DNA from: Tolypothrix brevis GSE-NOS-MK-07-07A
Lineage (GTDB): Bacteria; Cyanobacteriota; Cyanobacteriia; Cyanobacteriales; Nostocaceae
Direction of reading: 5' to 3'
Assembly: GCA_019358985.1 (NCBI GenBank)
Contig: JAHHIJ010000002.1
Location: 124,001 to 188,000, forward strand
Length of the DNA: 64,000 nucleotides
This document shows positions 18,120-27,302 of this stretch, piece by piece; position 1 is the stretch's first letter; the number at the start of each line of letters is the position of its first letter. Both the position numbers and the translations under genes were made by a program. The notes beneath the pieces were generated by a model. That model searched no databases. It saw only the letters and a program-made list of their open reading frames with translations, and was not told where the DNA came from.

Positions 18120-19106
18120 ATGATTCAATTCCGTATTCAGCCAGACAGTGAAATTCCCGCATCAACCCAGCTGTTTAATCAAATCCGGTTTGCGATCGCT
18201 TCCCGGCAATATCCACCTGGATACAAATTACCAAGCACACGAGCGCTGGCGATGCAGACGGGGTTACATCGCAATACGATCAGCAAAGTTTACCGCCAGT
18301 TAGAAGAAGAGGGATTTGTCGAAAGTCTTGCTGGTTCGGGAATTTACGTCCGTGCCCAAGGTCATGAAGGCGGAAGTCGTCTGAAATCGCCAATTCTCAA
18401 CGAACATCCAGAAGCATACAAAGTTGTCCAACAAGCAATGGATGAACTACTTTCTCAAGGCTGCTCGCTCAATCAAGCTCGTGAGATATTCTTGGCAGAA
18501 ATTGATTGGCGCTTGCGTTGTAGTGCGCGAGTAATAGTGGCAGCTCCATCTCAAGATATTGGCGCTGGGGAGTTAATGATGTATGAATTAGAACAATCCC
18601 TCAAAATGCCCGTACAGTTGGTAGCGATGGAAGAATTAATTAAAGTGTTAGATAAAACATCCTCTGCCACTGTGGTTACAAGTCGGTATTTTATCGCGGA
18701 AGTCGAAGCGATCGCTGCCCCGAAAACTGTGCGAGTTATTCCCCTAGATATCTACGACTACGCCAAAGAAATCAATTTGGTGAGAACCCTACCAAAAGAT
18801 AGCTGTGTGGGCATAGTCAGCCTCAGTTCTGGCATTCTCCGTGCTACAGAAGTGATCATCCACGGCTTTCGGGGAGATGAACTACTGGTGATGACTTCTC
18901 AACCAAAAGATGCCTACAAACTTCAAGCGATCGTTAAACGTGCCGAAGTAATTTTTAGCAGCGATCAAGTTAGTTTTTCCGCAGTCCAAGCCGCAGTCCA
19001 CGCTGCTCAAGAGGACATTATCCGTCCACCAAAACTGATTCGCAGCGAAAATTACATTGGTACTAAATCGATTAACTTGCTCAAAAGAGAGCTAGGTTTG
19101 GGGTAA
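18120..19106 (+). CDS. GntR-family transcriptional regulator
   Basis: The 328-residue protein begins with a GntR winged helix: IPASTQLFNQIRFAIASRQ, then LPSTRALAMQTGLHRNTISK and YRQLEEEGFVESLAGSGIYV (residues about 12-78). The remaining 240 residues form an effector domain I do not recognise; it is not an aminotransferase fold. I chose ATG at 18120 because GGAGG at 18108-18112 is 7 bases upstream; GTG at 18117 and TTG at 18114 are possible but too close. It is divergent from the dienelactone hydrolase gene across about 240 bp. Its targets are unknown. Confidence 0.87.
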   Translation: MIQFRIQPDSEIPASTQLFNQIRFAIASRQYPPGYKLPSTRALAMQTGLHRNTISKVYRQLEEEGFVESLAGSGIYVRAQGHEGGSRLKSPILNEHPEAYKVVQQAMDELLSQGCSLNQAREIFLAEIDWRLRCSARVIVAAPSQDIGAGELMMYELEQSLKMPVQLVAMEELIKVLDKTSSATVVTSRYFIAEVEAIAAPKTVRVIPLDIYDYAKEINLVRTLPKDSCVGIVSLSSGILRATEVIIHGFRGDELLVMTSQPKDAYKLQAIVKRAEVIFSSDQVSFSAVQAAVHAAQEDIIRPPKLIRSENYIGTKSINLLKRELGLG

Positions 19107-19149
19107 TTTCTCGATGGATAGTAGTTATACCATTTCTCTATGAAGATGG

Positions 19150-19262
19150 ATATAATTCAGCCCACGCAGGTAAGCTCTTGTTTGTAGAGCCAGCGGCTTC
19201 CAGCCTGTTCGCGTAGCGTGCGCTCGGCGCAGGGCGACCAGGTGCAACCTCACATAAAATTG
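19150..19262. repeat. Dispersed intergenic repeat
   Basis: The stretch contains TTCGCGTAGCGTGCGCTCGGCGCAG, a repeat fragment often found between cyanobacterial genes, and no coding potential. It separates the convergent GntR and hydrolase genes. Confidence 0.4.
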
Positions 19263-19304
19263 GTATTAGTGGTTAAGCATCAACCATTGACCATCAACCA
19301 TCAA

Positions 19305-20207
19305 CTAATTCAAAAACTCTCGCACCAGCCGTAAATAAGTTGGTGCGTCTTCCAACATCGGAAAATGACCAGTATGGGGAATCATGGCATACTCAACTTT
19401 ATCGTTTAATGCCGCTGCTTGATGCCCCATCTTAGCCGGAATAATCTTGTCATATTCTCCCGCCACCAGCAAGGTAGGAACTGTCACTTTCGCGAATTCA
19501 TCGGGCATTAATTCAGATGCTGTCTTGCTTACAGAAGTAAAAATGGTGCCTAAGGCAGCATCATAATCTGCTTCCAAAAAATCTTCCAAAAAAGCCTGCC
19601 GTTCCGCCGCTGGTATGGGACGATGTAGAAATCGCGCCATAAACATTCGGTCAACAAATGGTATTTTTCCTAACCATTTGGGACGGAATTTAACTACGTA
19701 ACCACCGAATTTATGAAAGGCTGCAAACGCTTTTTCATCGTACTCAAAAATGCCGCTACAAGTCAAAATTGCTCGTTCTACTCGTTCGGGATAGCGGTTG
19801 AGAAACAAAGTAGCAATTGACGCGCCCATTGAATGAGCATTAATATAGACGCGCTGTAGTTGCGACTTATCTAGCAACATTTTCAAGTCGTCAGCATATT
19901 CTTCTAATTCATAGGTTAACTCAGCGATCGCCTCCAATTCTTCTTCTACTGACTGCGACTCAACTGACTCAACCACAGATTCACTTGCACATGTTACAAT
20001 TTGTTGTCCACCAGAACGTCCAAAACCGCGCAAATCGTAGAGTAAACAATCAAATTCATCTGATAAAGCATGAGCGGTGCTTTGCCAATACCTAGCTGAA
20101 CCTGCCCAACCATGAATAAAAACCATCACTGGTTTCACCTGCAAACCAGATAATTTTTTTATCCACTCGTAATAGTGCTCAACACCCCGAACATTAATAT
20201 AAGGCAT
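19305..20207 (-). CDS. Alpha/beta-fold hydrolase
   Basis: The 300-residue protein has a complete alpha/beta hydrolase triad: oxyanion-hole HGWAGSARYW near residues 31-40, nucleophile Ser in NAHSMGASIATLF, acid in AGEYDKIIP and His in PHTGHFPMLEDAP. A glutamate-rich insert (VESQSVEEELEAIAELTYEL) lies before the nucleophile strand. Substrate is unknown. It lies downstream of clpX on the same strand, with a spacer of AAAGTCAAAAGTTAAA repeats, so a common transcript is possible but not shown. Confidence 0.9.
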   Translation of the reverse strand: MPYINVRGVEHYYEWIKKLSGLQVKPVMVFIHGWAGSARYWQSTAHALSDEFDCLLYDLRGFGRSGGQQIVTCASESVVESVESQSVEEELEAIAELTYELEEYADDLKMLLDKSQLQRVYINAHSMGASIATLFLNRYPERVERAILTCSGIFEYDEKAFAAFHKFGGYVVKFRPKWLGKIPFVDRMFMARFLHRPIPAAERQAFLEDFLEADYDAALGTIFTSVSKTASELMPDEFAKVTVPTLLVAGEYDKIIPAKMGHQAAALNDKVEYAMIPHTGHFPMLEDAPTYLRLVREFLN

Positions 20208-20284
20208 TTGTCAAAAGTCAAAAGTTAAAAGTCAAAGGTTAAAAGTCAAAAGCCTTTTACTAATGACTCTTGACTAATGACTCT

Positions 20285-21628
20285 CTATGCTGATTCTGGC
20301 TTGGGTAATGAGGATGGATGCATGAGCAATTCGGCAGTCGATCGCTTTTCTACCATCTCCCGCGTTACTGAGCAGCGAGTTACATCTTTACGAGAGGGTA
20401 ACTCGTACATTACATCCAGCATCAGTTCTTCGATAATACCACGCAGCGCCCTAGCACCTGTTTTGCGGCGATAGGCTTCTTGAGCGATCGCCTTTAAGGC
20501 ATCTGTTTTAAAATCTAGCTGCACGTTATCCATCTTCAGCAGTTTTTGGTACTGTTTCACCAAGGCACTACGCGGTTGTGTCATAATTGCCATCAGTGCT
20601 TCTTCATCCAACGGATCTACTACCGCCACCATTGGTATCCGTCCAATGAATTCGGGAATCATCCCAAATTTTACTAGGTCATCCGGTTCTAGATGGCGCA
20701 GAGTATCTGCCACCCGCTTTTCTTTCGATACACCTTCTCCCGGTTGGACAAAACCCATTGACTTTTTGCCAACTCTCTGATCTACTATTTTTTCCAGACC
20801 GACAAAAGCACCACCACAGATGAACAAGATATTACTTGTGTCAATTTGGATGCAATCTTGATACGGATGCTTGCGTCCTCCTTGGGGTGGTACGTTGGCG
20901 ATCGTTCCTTCTAACATCTTCAGCAAAGCTTGCTGCACGCCTTCGCCAGAAACATCCCGCGTAATCGAGGGATTCTCACTTTTGCGAGCAATTTTGTCTA
21001 TTTCGTCGATGTAGATTATTCCTCTTTGAGCTTCTTCCACATCCAAATCTGCTACCTGCAATAGTCGCAGCAAGATATTTTCTACATCTTCTCCTACATA
21101 CCCAGCTTCCGTCAGCGTTGTGGCATCCGCGACGGCAAAGGGTACATCTAAAATTTTCGCCAAAGTTTGTGCTAACAGGGTTTTACCGCAACCGGTCGGT
21201 CCCATGAGCAAAATGTTGGACTTTTGCAGTTCTACAGCATCATCTGCCCCAGCTTTGCCACTGCCTTTAGACTGAATGATCGCCAACCGTTTGTAATGAT
21301 TGTAAACCGCGACTGACAGTACTTTCTTTGCCTCATCTTGACCGATGACGTGTTCGTCGAGATATTTCTTAATATCTTGTGGCTTGGGTATCTGATTAAA
21401 TGAGATACTGTTAGAGCGAGCGCGACGTTTTTGAGGCGGTTCTGACCGTGGTGCGGCTGGTGGTGTTGCCGCACCATTCGTGTCGAGTAACTCCTCATCT
21501 AGTATTTCATTACACAAGTCAACGCATTCATCGCAAATGTAGACTCCTGGTCCGGCGATTAATTTACGCACCTGCTCTTGAGACTTGCCACAAAATGAAC
21601 ATTTTAAATGGGAGTCGTACTTAGACAT
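20285..21628 (-). CDS. clpX: ClpX ATPase subunit of Clp protease
   Basis: ClpX unfolds substrates and feeds them to ClpP. The 447-residue protein has the N-terminal zinc-binding domain with C10, C13, C32 and C35, Walker A GPTGCGKT (143-150), Walker [12 protein letters not shown], pore loop GYVGEDV, and a C-terminal sensor-2 region with [11 protein letters not shown]. The linker holds an unremarkable basic/proline stretch ([17 protein letters not shown]). Its start is 9 bases from the clpP stop, so the two are co-transcribed. Length is normal for cyanobacteria. Confidence 0.98.
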   Translation of the reverse strand: MSKYDSHLKCSFCGKSQEQVRKLIAGPGVYICDECVDLCNEILDEELLDTNGAATPPAAPRSEPPQKRRARSNSISFNQIPKPQDIKKYLDEHVIGQDEAKKVLSVAVYNHYKRLAIIQSKGSGKAGADDAVELQKSNILLMGPTGCGKTLLAQTLAKILDVPFAVADATTLTEAGYVGEDVENILLRLLQVADLDVEEAQRGIIYIDEIDKIARKSENPSITRDVSGEGVQQALLKMLEGTIANVPPQGGRKHPYQDCIQIDTSNILFICGGAFVGLEKIVDQRVGKKSMGFVQPGEGVSKEKRVADTLRHLEPDDLVKFGMIPEFIGRIPMVAVVDPLDEEALMAIMTQPRSALVKQYQKLLKMDNVQLDFKTDALKAIAQEAYRRKTGARALRGIIEELMLDVMYELPSRKDVTRCSVTREMVEKRSTAELLMHPSSLPKPESA

Positions 21629-21637
21629 GCCAGCCTC

Positions 21638-22333
21638 TTATTTCACAATGGTGACGTTTTCCCCAGCGGTGGGTAGATTTTGTCTGGAAATGACTTGGTC
21701 GATCAAACCGTAGTTTTTCGCTTCTTCTGCCGACATGAAGAAGTCGCGCTCAGTATCAGCCTCGATTCTTTCAAAGGGTTGACCAGTATGAGTTGCCAAT
21801 AACTGATTCAACTTCGACTTAATGTAAAGAATTTCTCTTGCCTGAATTTCGATGTCAATTGCTTGCCCTTGAGCGCCACCAAGCGGTTGGTGAATCATAA
21901 TCCGAGAATCCGGTAGAGACATGCGTTTACCAGCGGTTCCAGCAGTCAGCAGAAACGCCCCCATGCTTGCAGCTAATCCGAAACAAATAGTTACAACATC
22001 AGGACGAATTTGTTGTATTGTATCATAGATTGCCATTCCTGCGTAGACTGAGCCGCCCGGAGAATTAATATACAGTTGAACGTCTTTTTCTGAGTCTTCG
22101 GCATCCAAAAACAGCAACTGGGCAACAATCGAGTTAGCAACAGTATCGTCGATTGGCGTACCCAGAAAGATAATCCGCTCTCGCAGTAAGCGCGAGAAGA
22201 TATCGAAAGCTCTTTCTCCCATACCAGATTGCTCTACCACCATCGGGACGATGTTGCTAGGGCTGCTTTGAGAGTTAATTTGTCTTATACCCAAACTGTT
22301 GATTGGGTCATTTCCCGACTGCGATATAAACAT
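21638..22333 (-). CDS. clpP: ClpP proteolytic subunit
   Basis: The 231-residue serine protease has S123 ([10 protein letters not shown]), H148 (IMIHQPLGG) and an Asp near 193 (EADTERD). The N-terminus is about 30 residues longer than the usual ClpP start; [14 protein letters not shown] at residue 31 is the alternative. The longer form ending ..[11 protein letters not shown] is like the clpX-linked ClpP of Nostoc relatives, so I kept it. It lies between tig and clpX, a conserved order, and the spacing to clpX supports one operon. Confidence 0.96.
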   Translation of the reverse strand: MFISQSGNDPINSLGIRQINSQSSPSNIVPMVVEQSGMGERAFDIFSRLLRERIIFLGTPIDDTVANSIVAQLLFLDAEDSEKDVQLYINSPGGSVYAGMAIYDTIQQIRPDVVTICFGLAASMGAFLLTAGTAGKRMSLPDSRIMIHQPLGGAQGQAIDIEIQAREILYIKSKLNQLLATHTGQPFERIEADTERDFFMSAEEAKNYGLIDQVISRQNLPTAGENVTIVK

Positions 22334-22525
22334 AAAAGAACGTTTGAGAACAAACAGGACAAAGGTTAAAGCAGCTTTTGCTGCTTTTGAGAGCGAATTT
22401 GATTTGTATTTTAGCTATGTGTTAACCATTATGCCTTATGTAAATAGCTCTCGTGTTACACACTATCAAGCTAAGGCGGTAATCTGGGTAGTTATTGATT
22501 TAGGTTTTCTTCAAAATCTCGCACC

Positions 22526-22692
22526 TCGGCAGTCAAAAGTCAAAAGTCAAGAGTCAAGAGTCAGGAGTCAAAAGTCAGGAGTTAGGAGTCAAAAGTCAAA
22601 AGTCAGGAGTGATTTATCCCCTTGTCTCCCTTGTCTCCCTTGTCCCCCTTGTCTCCCTTATCCCCCTTGTCTCCCTTGTCTCCCTTGTCTCC
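22526..22692. repeat. Tandem repeats AAAAGTCAGGAGT and CCCTTGTCTC
   Basis: Two low-complexity blocks: AAAAGTC(A/G)(A/G)GAGT units at 22532-22606 and CCCTTGTCTC units at 22616-22692. The second block runs up to the end of tig. They are short tandem repeats of the window's usual type. Confidence 0.75.
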
Positions 22693-24221
22693 TACTCTCC
22701 CTGTGTTGATTCTGGAGGAGATTCGGTGGTTTGTTCCTCTATCTCAGGTGCTGCTGCTTCTAATTCTGGTGATTCTGTTTCGTCTTGAGGAGCCAAAGAA
22801 CCCTCAGGGACAAGTTCAACTGATTCGGTGGTTTGTTCCTCTATCTCAGGTGCTGCTGCTTCTAATTCTGGTGATTCTGTTTCTTCTTGAGGAGCCAAAG
22901 AACCCTCAGGGACAAGTTCAACTGATGAGTGTTCTATCAACCAATCGAGGATTTTTTCGGTTGAGAGTTCCTGATCGACTACTGCACGGAGTCTTTCGGG
23001 ATCAACATCTTGATCTGCGTACTCTTGCATCAGTTCTGTAACTCTTGCCTCGATTTCTTCTGGTGTGACTTCAATGGACTCACGTTTACCGATTTCTACA
23101 AGTGCAAGCGATCGCTTTAACCGTTCAATTGCTTCATTGCGCGATCGCTCCCGCAACTGAGGAATAATATCTTGGGTAAACAACTTCTTGACATCCAACC
23201 CCTGTTGAGAAAGTCGCATCGCTGTTTGCGTCAGCATCTGATCGACTTCTTGGGAAATCATCGTTTCTGGTAAGTCTACGAATACATGCTTGAGCAATTC
23301 TTCTAATAACGCTTCCTGCTTATTTGTTTTAGTTTTGGTAGCAGCCTCTTTTTCATATCGCTCTTCTAAAGAAGCACGCAATTCGGCTAATGTATCAAAA
23401 TCGCTCATTTCTTGAGCAAAATCATCATTTAATTCCGGTAGCTCTTTTTCTTTAATTTCTTTGAGCGTTACTGTGAATTTGGCTTTTTTCCCGGCTAATT
23501 CTTCGTTTGCATAGGGATCGGGAAACTGAGCGGAAATTTCTTTGGTTTCCCCAGGATTCATCCCTACCATCCCCGTCACAAAACCGGGAATAAACTTATC
23601 TTCCTGCAATTCTACTTGAAAATCTTCTGCTTCACCGCCAGGAATTGGCTCAGGTTCTGCGGTTTCGTCTTCTCCTTTGAAGTACACACCTTTAAAATCC
23701 ACCACAGCCACATCACCGATTTGCGCTGCACGTCCTTCCACGGGAATTAATGTTCCCATTTGCTGACGTTCGCTCTCTAGGACTGCATCCACTCGTTCTG
23801 GATCGGATTTTACTTCCTCAGCTTTAACTTCAAAGTCAGTATACTTAACCAGATTTACTTCTGGTTCTACATCTACACCGGCGGAAAATATCAGAGCTTT
23901 GCCCGGTTCATAATTATTAATCAATTCCTCAAACGACGATCGCAATTGCGGTTGTCCAATCGCCTGGATGTTTTCTTGTTTTACCGCTTTTTCAATGCCA
24001 TCTTGAATTATTTCTTCTAGTGCTGCTGCCTTAATCCTAGCTGTACCGATGCGCTGTAGCAATATGGGGCGAGGCACCTTGCCTTTGCGAAACCCAGGAA
24101 TATTAGCATCTTTAGTGAAGTTCTTAATGACCTTTTCGTAAGTTTGCTTAGTCATTTCTGGTGTAATCTCGATTTCCAGCCCTATTTGGCTAGCGGGAAG
24201 TTTTTCCTGGGTAACTTTCAT
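22692..24221 (-). CDS. tig: Trigger factor with a duplicated acidic tail
   Basis: The ribosome-bound chaperone and prolyl isomerase has 509 residues, longer than the usual 430-480. The N-terminal ribosome-binding signature GFRKGKVPRPIL lies near residues 44-55; an FKBP-type domain follows (VVDFKGVYFKGE, FVTGMVGMNPGETKEI), then a helical C-domain. The extra length is an acidic tail in which a 34-residue unit containing VPEGSLAPQ and ELEAAAPEIEEQ is present twice. The DNA behind it is a tandem 102-bp duplication (22720-22821 and 22822-22923) with a single base difference seen. The tail is probably disordered. It lies upstream of clpP and clpX. Confidence 0.95.
   Translation of the reverse strand: MKVTQEKLPASQIGLEIEITPEMTKQTYEKVIKNFTKDANIPGFRKGKVPRPILLQRIGTARIKAAALEEIIQDGIEKAVKQENIQAIGQPQLRSSFEELINNYEPGKALIFSAGVDVEPEVNLVKYTDFEVKAEEVKSDPERVDAVLESERQQMGTLIPVEGRAAQIGDVAVVDFKGVYFKGEDETAEPEPIPGGEAEDFQVELQEDKFIPGFVTGMVGMNPGETKEISAQFPDPYANEELAGKKAKFTVTLKEIKEKELPELNDDFAQEMSDFDTLAELRASLEERYEKEAATKTKTNKQEALLEELLKHVFVDLPETMISQEVDQMLTQTAMRLSQQGLDVKKLFTQDIIPQLRERSRNEAIERLKRSLALVEIGKRESIEVTPEEIEARVTELMQEYADQDVDPERLRAVVDQELSTEKILDWLIEHSSVELVPEGSLAPQEETESPELEAAAPEIEEQTTESVELVPEGSLAPQDETESPELEAAAPEIEEQTTESPPESTQGE
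22720..22923 (-). repeat. 102-bp tandem duplication in tig
   Basis: Two direct copies of 102 bp (34 codons) lie end to end and differ by one base (GTTTCGTC against GTTTCTTC). The near identity points to a recent, in-frame duplication. Confidence 0.9.
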
Positions 24222-24935
24222 GCTTCGTCTGTGTTGTCTGTTATTTTTACTCCGAGTGGACTAGAGACGCATCAAACTAGAGCGTCTCTACCTGAAAAAT
24301 GGATGCCCTTCACCAGAGATCCAGTTTACTGCTAATGTCAAAGCACTTGACACTTTAGCGCAATAACTTTACCTAAGATTGGGCACGCTTGCATTGGGCA
24401 TTGGGAATAAAAAGAAGTTAGACGTATTTCACTTGGACGATGCCCCATGCCCAAATTGATTTTTCGCTCTGGGGCTTACACCGTGATATCCTGGTTTTCA
24501 ACCAGCAGTTCGTCCACAGCTTTTAGCCTCAAACGCCAGTTGCCTTGAGGTATGGCTCAAAAGCGTCCATTTGCATCATAGTATATCCATCATCCTGGCT
24601 ACCTAGTTTAGAGAGAATGGAAGATTAAAGCGATCGCCATCCGGCTTCTACAGCAACAAGAGTGCAGATATCAAACTTGTTTTCACCCTAAAGATGAAAG
24701 TTTGTTGTATAATGTTTATTTTAAATTGGTAAAACTGAAAACAGTAATTGTTGTAAACTGCAACATTACCAAATATGACCAAGAAAATAAATAATGTATT
24801 AGATTAAAAGATAAGTAAGTGAACTATTCGGATTTATTTTATATCTACTATTAATAATTAAATATGGATCAATATGGATCAATTACAGATTTGAACAAGA
24901 ATAAAAAATACTTATGAAGTCAGGAGGAAGCAAAT
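24222..24935. other. Divergent promoter region between tig and asd
   Basis: No gene is supported. A stem-loop with arms TAGAGACGC and GCGTCTCTA lies at 24262-24290 just upstream of tig, and a CTGGTTttcAACCAG hairpin near 24491. AT-rich DNA from about 24700 probably holds the asd promoter. Confidence 0.5.
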
Positions 24936-25979
24936 TTGTCTAAATCCTATAGTGTAGCCATTTTAGGAGCAACTGGTGCAGTTGGTAAAGAATTACTCCA
25001 ATTGTTAGAAAGTCGTGATTTTCCAGTTTCTAATTTAAAGTTATTAGCGTCCGCTCGTAGTGCAGGGCAAACTCTACCGTTTAAAGGGGAAAATTTACGA
25101 GTAGAAGCAGTAACCGACGCTATGTTTGATAATGTAGATATTGTGTTGGCTAGCGCCGGAGGTTCGATATCCAAAGTTTGGGCTTCAATAGCTGTCGCAG
25201 CCGGTGCGGTGGTAATTGATAATTCCAGCGCTTTCCGGATGAATCCAGAAGTACCTTTGGTAGTTCCAGAGGTAAATCCCCAAACCGCAGCTAACCATAC
25301 TGGCATTATTGCTAACCCAAACTGCACGACAATTTTAATGGCGTTAGCAGTATATCCATTGCATCAAGTTAAGCCAGTACAGCGCATTGTCGCTGCCACT
25401 TATCAGTCTGCTAGTGGTGCGGGTGCCAAAGCAATGGCAGAAGTAACAACCCAAACAAGCGCTATTTTACAAGGACAACCACCAGTCGCAGAAATATTTC
25501 CTTACCCGTTGGCGTTTAATTTATTCCCGCATAACTCCCCATTGAATGATTTGGGATACTGCGAAGAAGAAATGAAAATGGTTAACGAAACCCGAAAAAT
25601 ATTTGGAAATCAAGATATAAGAATTACTGCAACTTGTGTACGGGTTCCCGTACTTCGCGCTCACTCGGAAGCAATTAATTTAGAATTTGCCACACCTTTT
25701 AGTGTGGAATTAGCCAGAGAAATTTTAAGTAATTCCCCTGGTATAAAATTGGTAGAGAATTGGGAAACAAATCATTTTCCCATGCCAATTGAAGCTAGCG
25801 GACAAGATGAGGTTTTAGTCGGGAGAATTCGTCAGGATATCTCTCATCCATGCGGATTAGAACTGTGGCTGTGTGGCGATCAAATTCGTAAAGGTGCAGC
25901 ATTAAATGCAGTGCAAATTGCTGAGTTGTTGGTAGAAAAAAATATACTTAAACCGATGGCAAGTTACGTTTCTAGTTAG
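24936..25979 (+). CDS. asd: Aspartate-semialdehyde dehydrogenase
   Basis: The enzyme reduces aspartyl phosphate to aspartate semialdehyde with NADPH, the branch point to lysine, methionine and threonine. The 347-residue protein has the nucleotide motif ILGATGAVGKELL near residues 9-21, the catalytic Cys in NPNCTTI near 130, and the histidine-containing RVPVLRAHSEAIN block. The start is TTG at 24936: AGGAGGAAG lies 5-13 bases upstream, and the nearby ATG at 24914 is out of frame and stops quickly. dapA follows by about 165 bp, so the two pathway genes are probably transcribed together. Confidence 0.96.
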   Translation: MSKSYSVAILGATGAVGKELLQLLESRDFPVSNLKLLASARSAGQTLPFKGENLRVEAVTDAMFDNVDIVLASAGGSISKVWASIAVAAGAVVIDNSSAFRMNPEVPLVVPEVNPQTAANHTGIIANPNCTTILMALAVYPLHQVKPVQRIVAATYQSASGAGAKAMAEVTTQTSAILQGQPPVAEIFPYPLAFNLFPHNSPLNDLGYCEEEMKMVNETRKIFGNQDIRITATCVRVPVLRAHSEAINLEFATPFSVELAREILSNSPGIKLVENWETNHFPMPIEASGQDEVLVGRIRQDISHPCGLELWLCGDQIRKGAALNAVQIAELLVEKNILKPMASYVSS

Positions 25980-26143
25980 GAAAAAAGGCATTTTTTATAT
26001 CACGAAAATTGCTAACCAAGATACAGAAAAATAAATGGAAATGTGCGAATCACGCTTGAAAGGAATTTGCAGATCGGTTATGACAAGATAAAGCCACCAA
26101 GATACAAAAAAATAGCATCCATTTAATTAGGAGTGAAAAAAGG

Positions 26144-27040
26144 GTGGTTGATTTTGGTAGAGTTTTAACCGCGATGATTACGCCGTTTAAAGCAGACGGC
26201 AGTGTTAATTATGATGTAGCCGCAGAATTGGCAGCACATCTAGCGAAAAATGGTACAGATACACTGGTGGTATGCGGGACAACTGGGGAATCACCAACTT
26301 TAACTTGGGAAGAAGAATATCAGTTATTTGTTGTCGTGTCTGAGGCAGTTGCAGGAAAAGCTAAAGTGATGGCAGGATGTGGTTCTAATTCCACCAAAGA
26401 AGCGATCGCAGCTACTCAAAAAGCCGCTAGAATAGGAATAGATGGATCTTTACAAGTTGTACCTTATTACAACAAACCGCCCCAAGCCGGATTAAAAGCG
26501 CACTTTCAAGCGATAGCTCAAGCCTGTCCAGATTTCCCGATGTTGTTATACAATGTCCCAGGTCGTACTGGTCAAAACCTCAGTGCAAAAACAGTAGCAA
26601 GTTTAGCCGAGGTAAACAACATTGTCGGGATTAAAGAAGCTAGTGGTAATATAGACCAGGCAAGTGAAATTCGCCGCTTGACACCGAAAGAATTTCAGAT
26701 TTACTCTGGAGATGATTCACTAACTTTGCCTTTGTTAGCCATCGGGGCAAAGGGAGTAGTCAGCGTGGCGAGTCATCTGGTAGGAACCCAACTACAGCAG
26801 ATGATCCAAGCCTTTTCAACGGGGAAAACTCAAGTTGCTACTGAGATTCATTTACAACTATTTCCGTTGTTTAAAGCTTTATTTACAACTACAAATCCCA
26901 TTCCACTTAAGAAAGCTTTGCAACTTCAAGGTTGGGAAGTAGGTTCAACTCGTCTACCGCTGTGTGAAGCAGACGCAGAAGTAACTCAAAAATTAAAGTC
27001 GGTTCTTCAGGAACTTAATTTAATTCAAGCACAAACTTGA
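26144..27040 (+). CDS. dapA: 4-hydroxy-tetrahydrodipicolinate synthase
   Basis: The enzyme condenses aspartate semialdehyde with pyruvate in diaminopimelate synthesis. The 298-residue protein has [13 protein letters not shown] near 47-59, the tyrosine of [13 protein letters not shown] near 134, and the Schiff-base lysine of [10 protein letters not shown] near 163. The start is GTG at 26144, preceded by TAGGAG about 10 bases upstream; no in-frame ATG comes before the conserved MITPF. It follows asd and precedes rnj on the same strand. Confidence 0.96.
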   Translation: MVDFGRVLTAMITPFKADGSVNYDVAAELAAHLAKNGTDTLVVCGTTGESPTLTWEEEYQLFVVVSEAVAGKAKVMAGCGSNSTKEAIAATQKAARIGIDGSLQVVPYYNKPPQAGLKAHFQAIAQACPDFPMLLYNVPGRTGQNLSAKTVASLAEVNNIVGIKEASGNIDQASEIRRLTPKEFQIYSGDDSLTLPLLAIGAKGVVSVASHLVGTQLQQMIQAFSTGKTQVATEIHLQLFPLFKALFTTTNPIPLKKALQLQGWEVGSTRLPLCEADAEVTQKLKSVLQELNLIQAQT

Positions 27041-27302
27041 TGAGAAATAAGCAAATTTTGGCTGACACAATTACTGAAAAAAAGACGTAATTATAACCAG
27101 GTTGTACAGATGAAGCCTGTGTTAAAACTAACGATATAGTATGAAATTTGACCCAATAAAAGTCGATTTTATTGAACAACAGTTCCGTCGTAATTTAAAA
27201 TTCACACTTTTTCACTCGTGACATAAAACACAAATACTGTTGCCTGTAATAGAAGACAGCTTACTTACAACTTATTAACCTTAAACAACAATCCAGGAGA
27301 AA

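Noticed and set aside
22622-23041. Plus-strand frame with SPLSPLSP and LLLLILVILF repeats
   Set aside because: It is antisense to the tig tail and the CCCTTGTCTC repeats; tig accounts for the DNA.
24529-24579. 16-residue minus-strand peptide upstream of tig
   Set aside because: It is too short, without a ribosome binding site, and resembles no known leader peptide.
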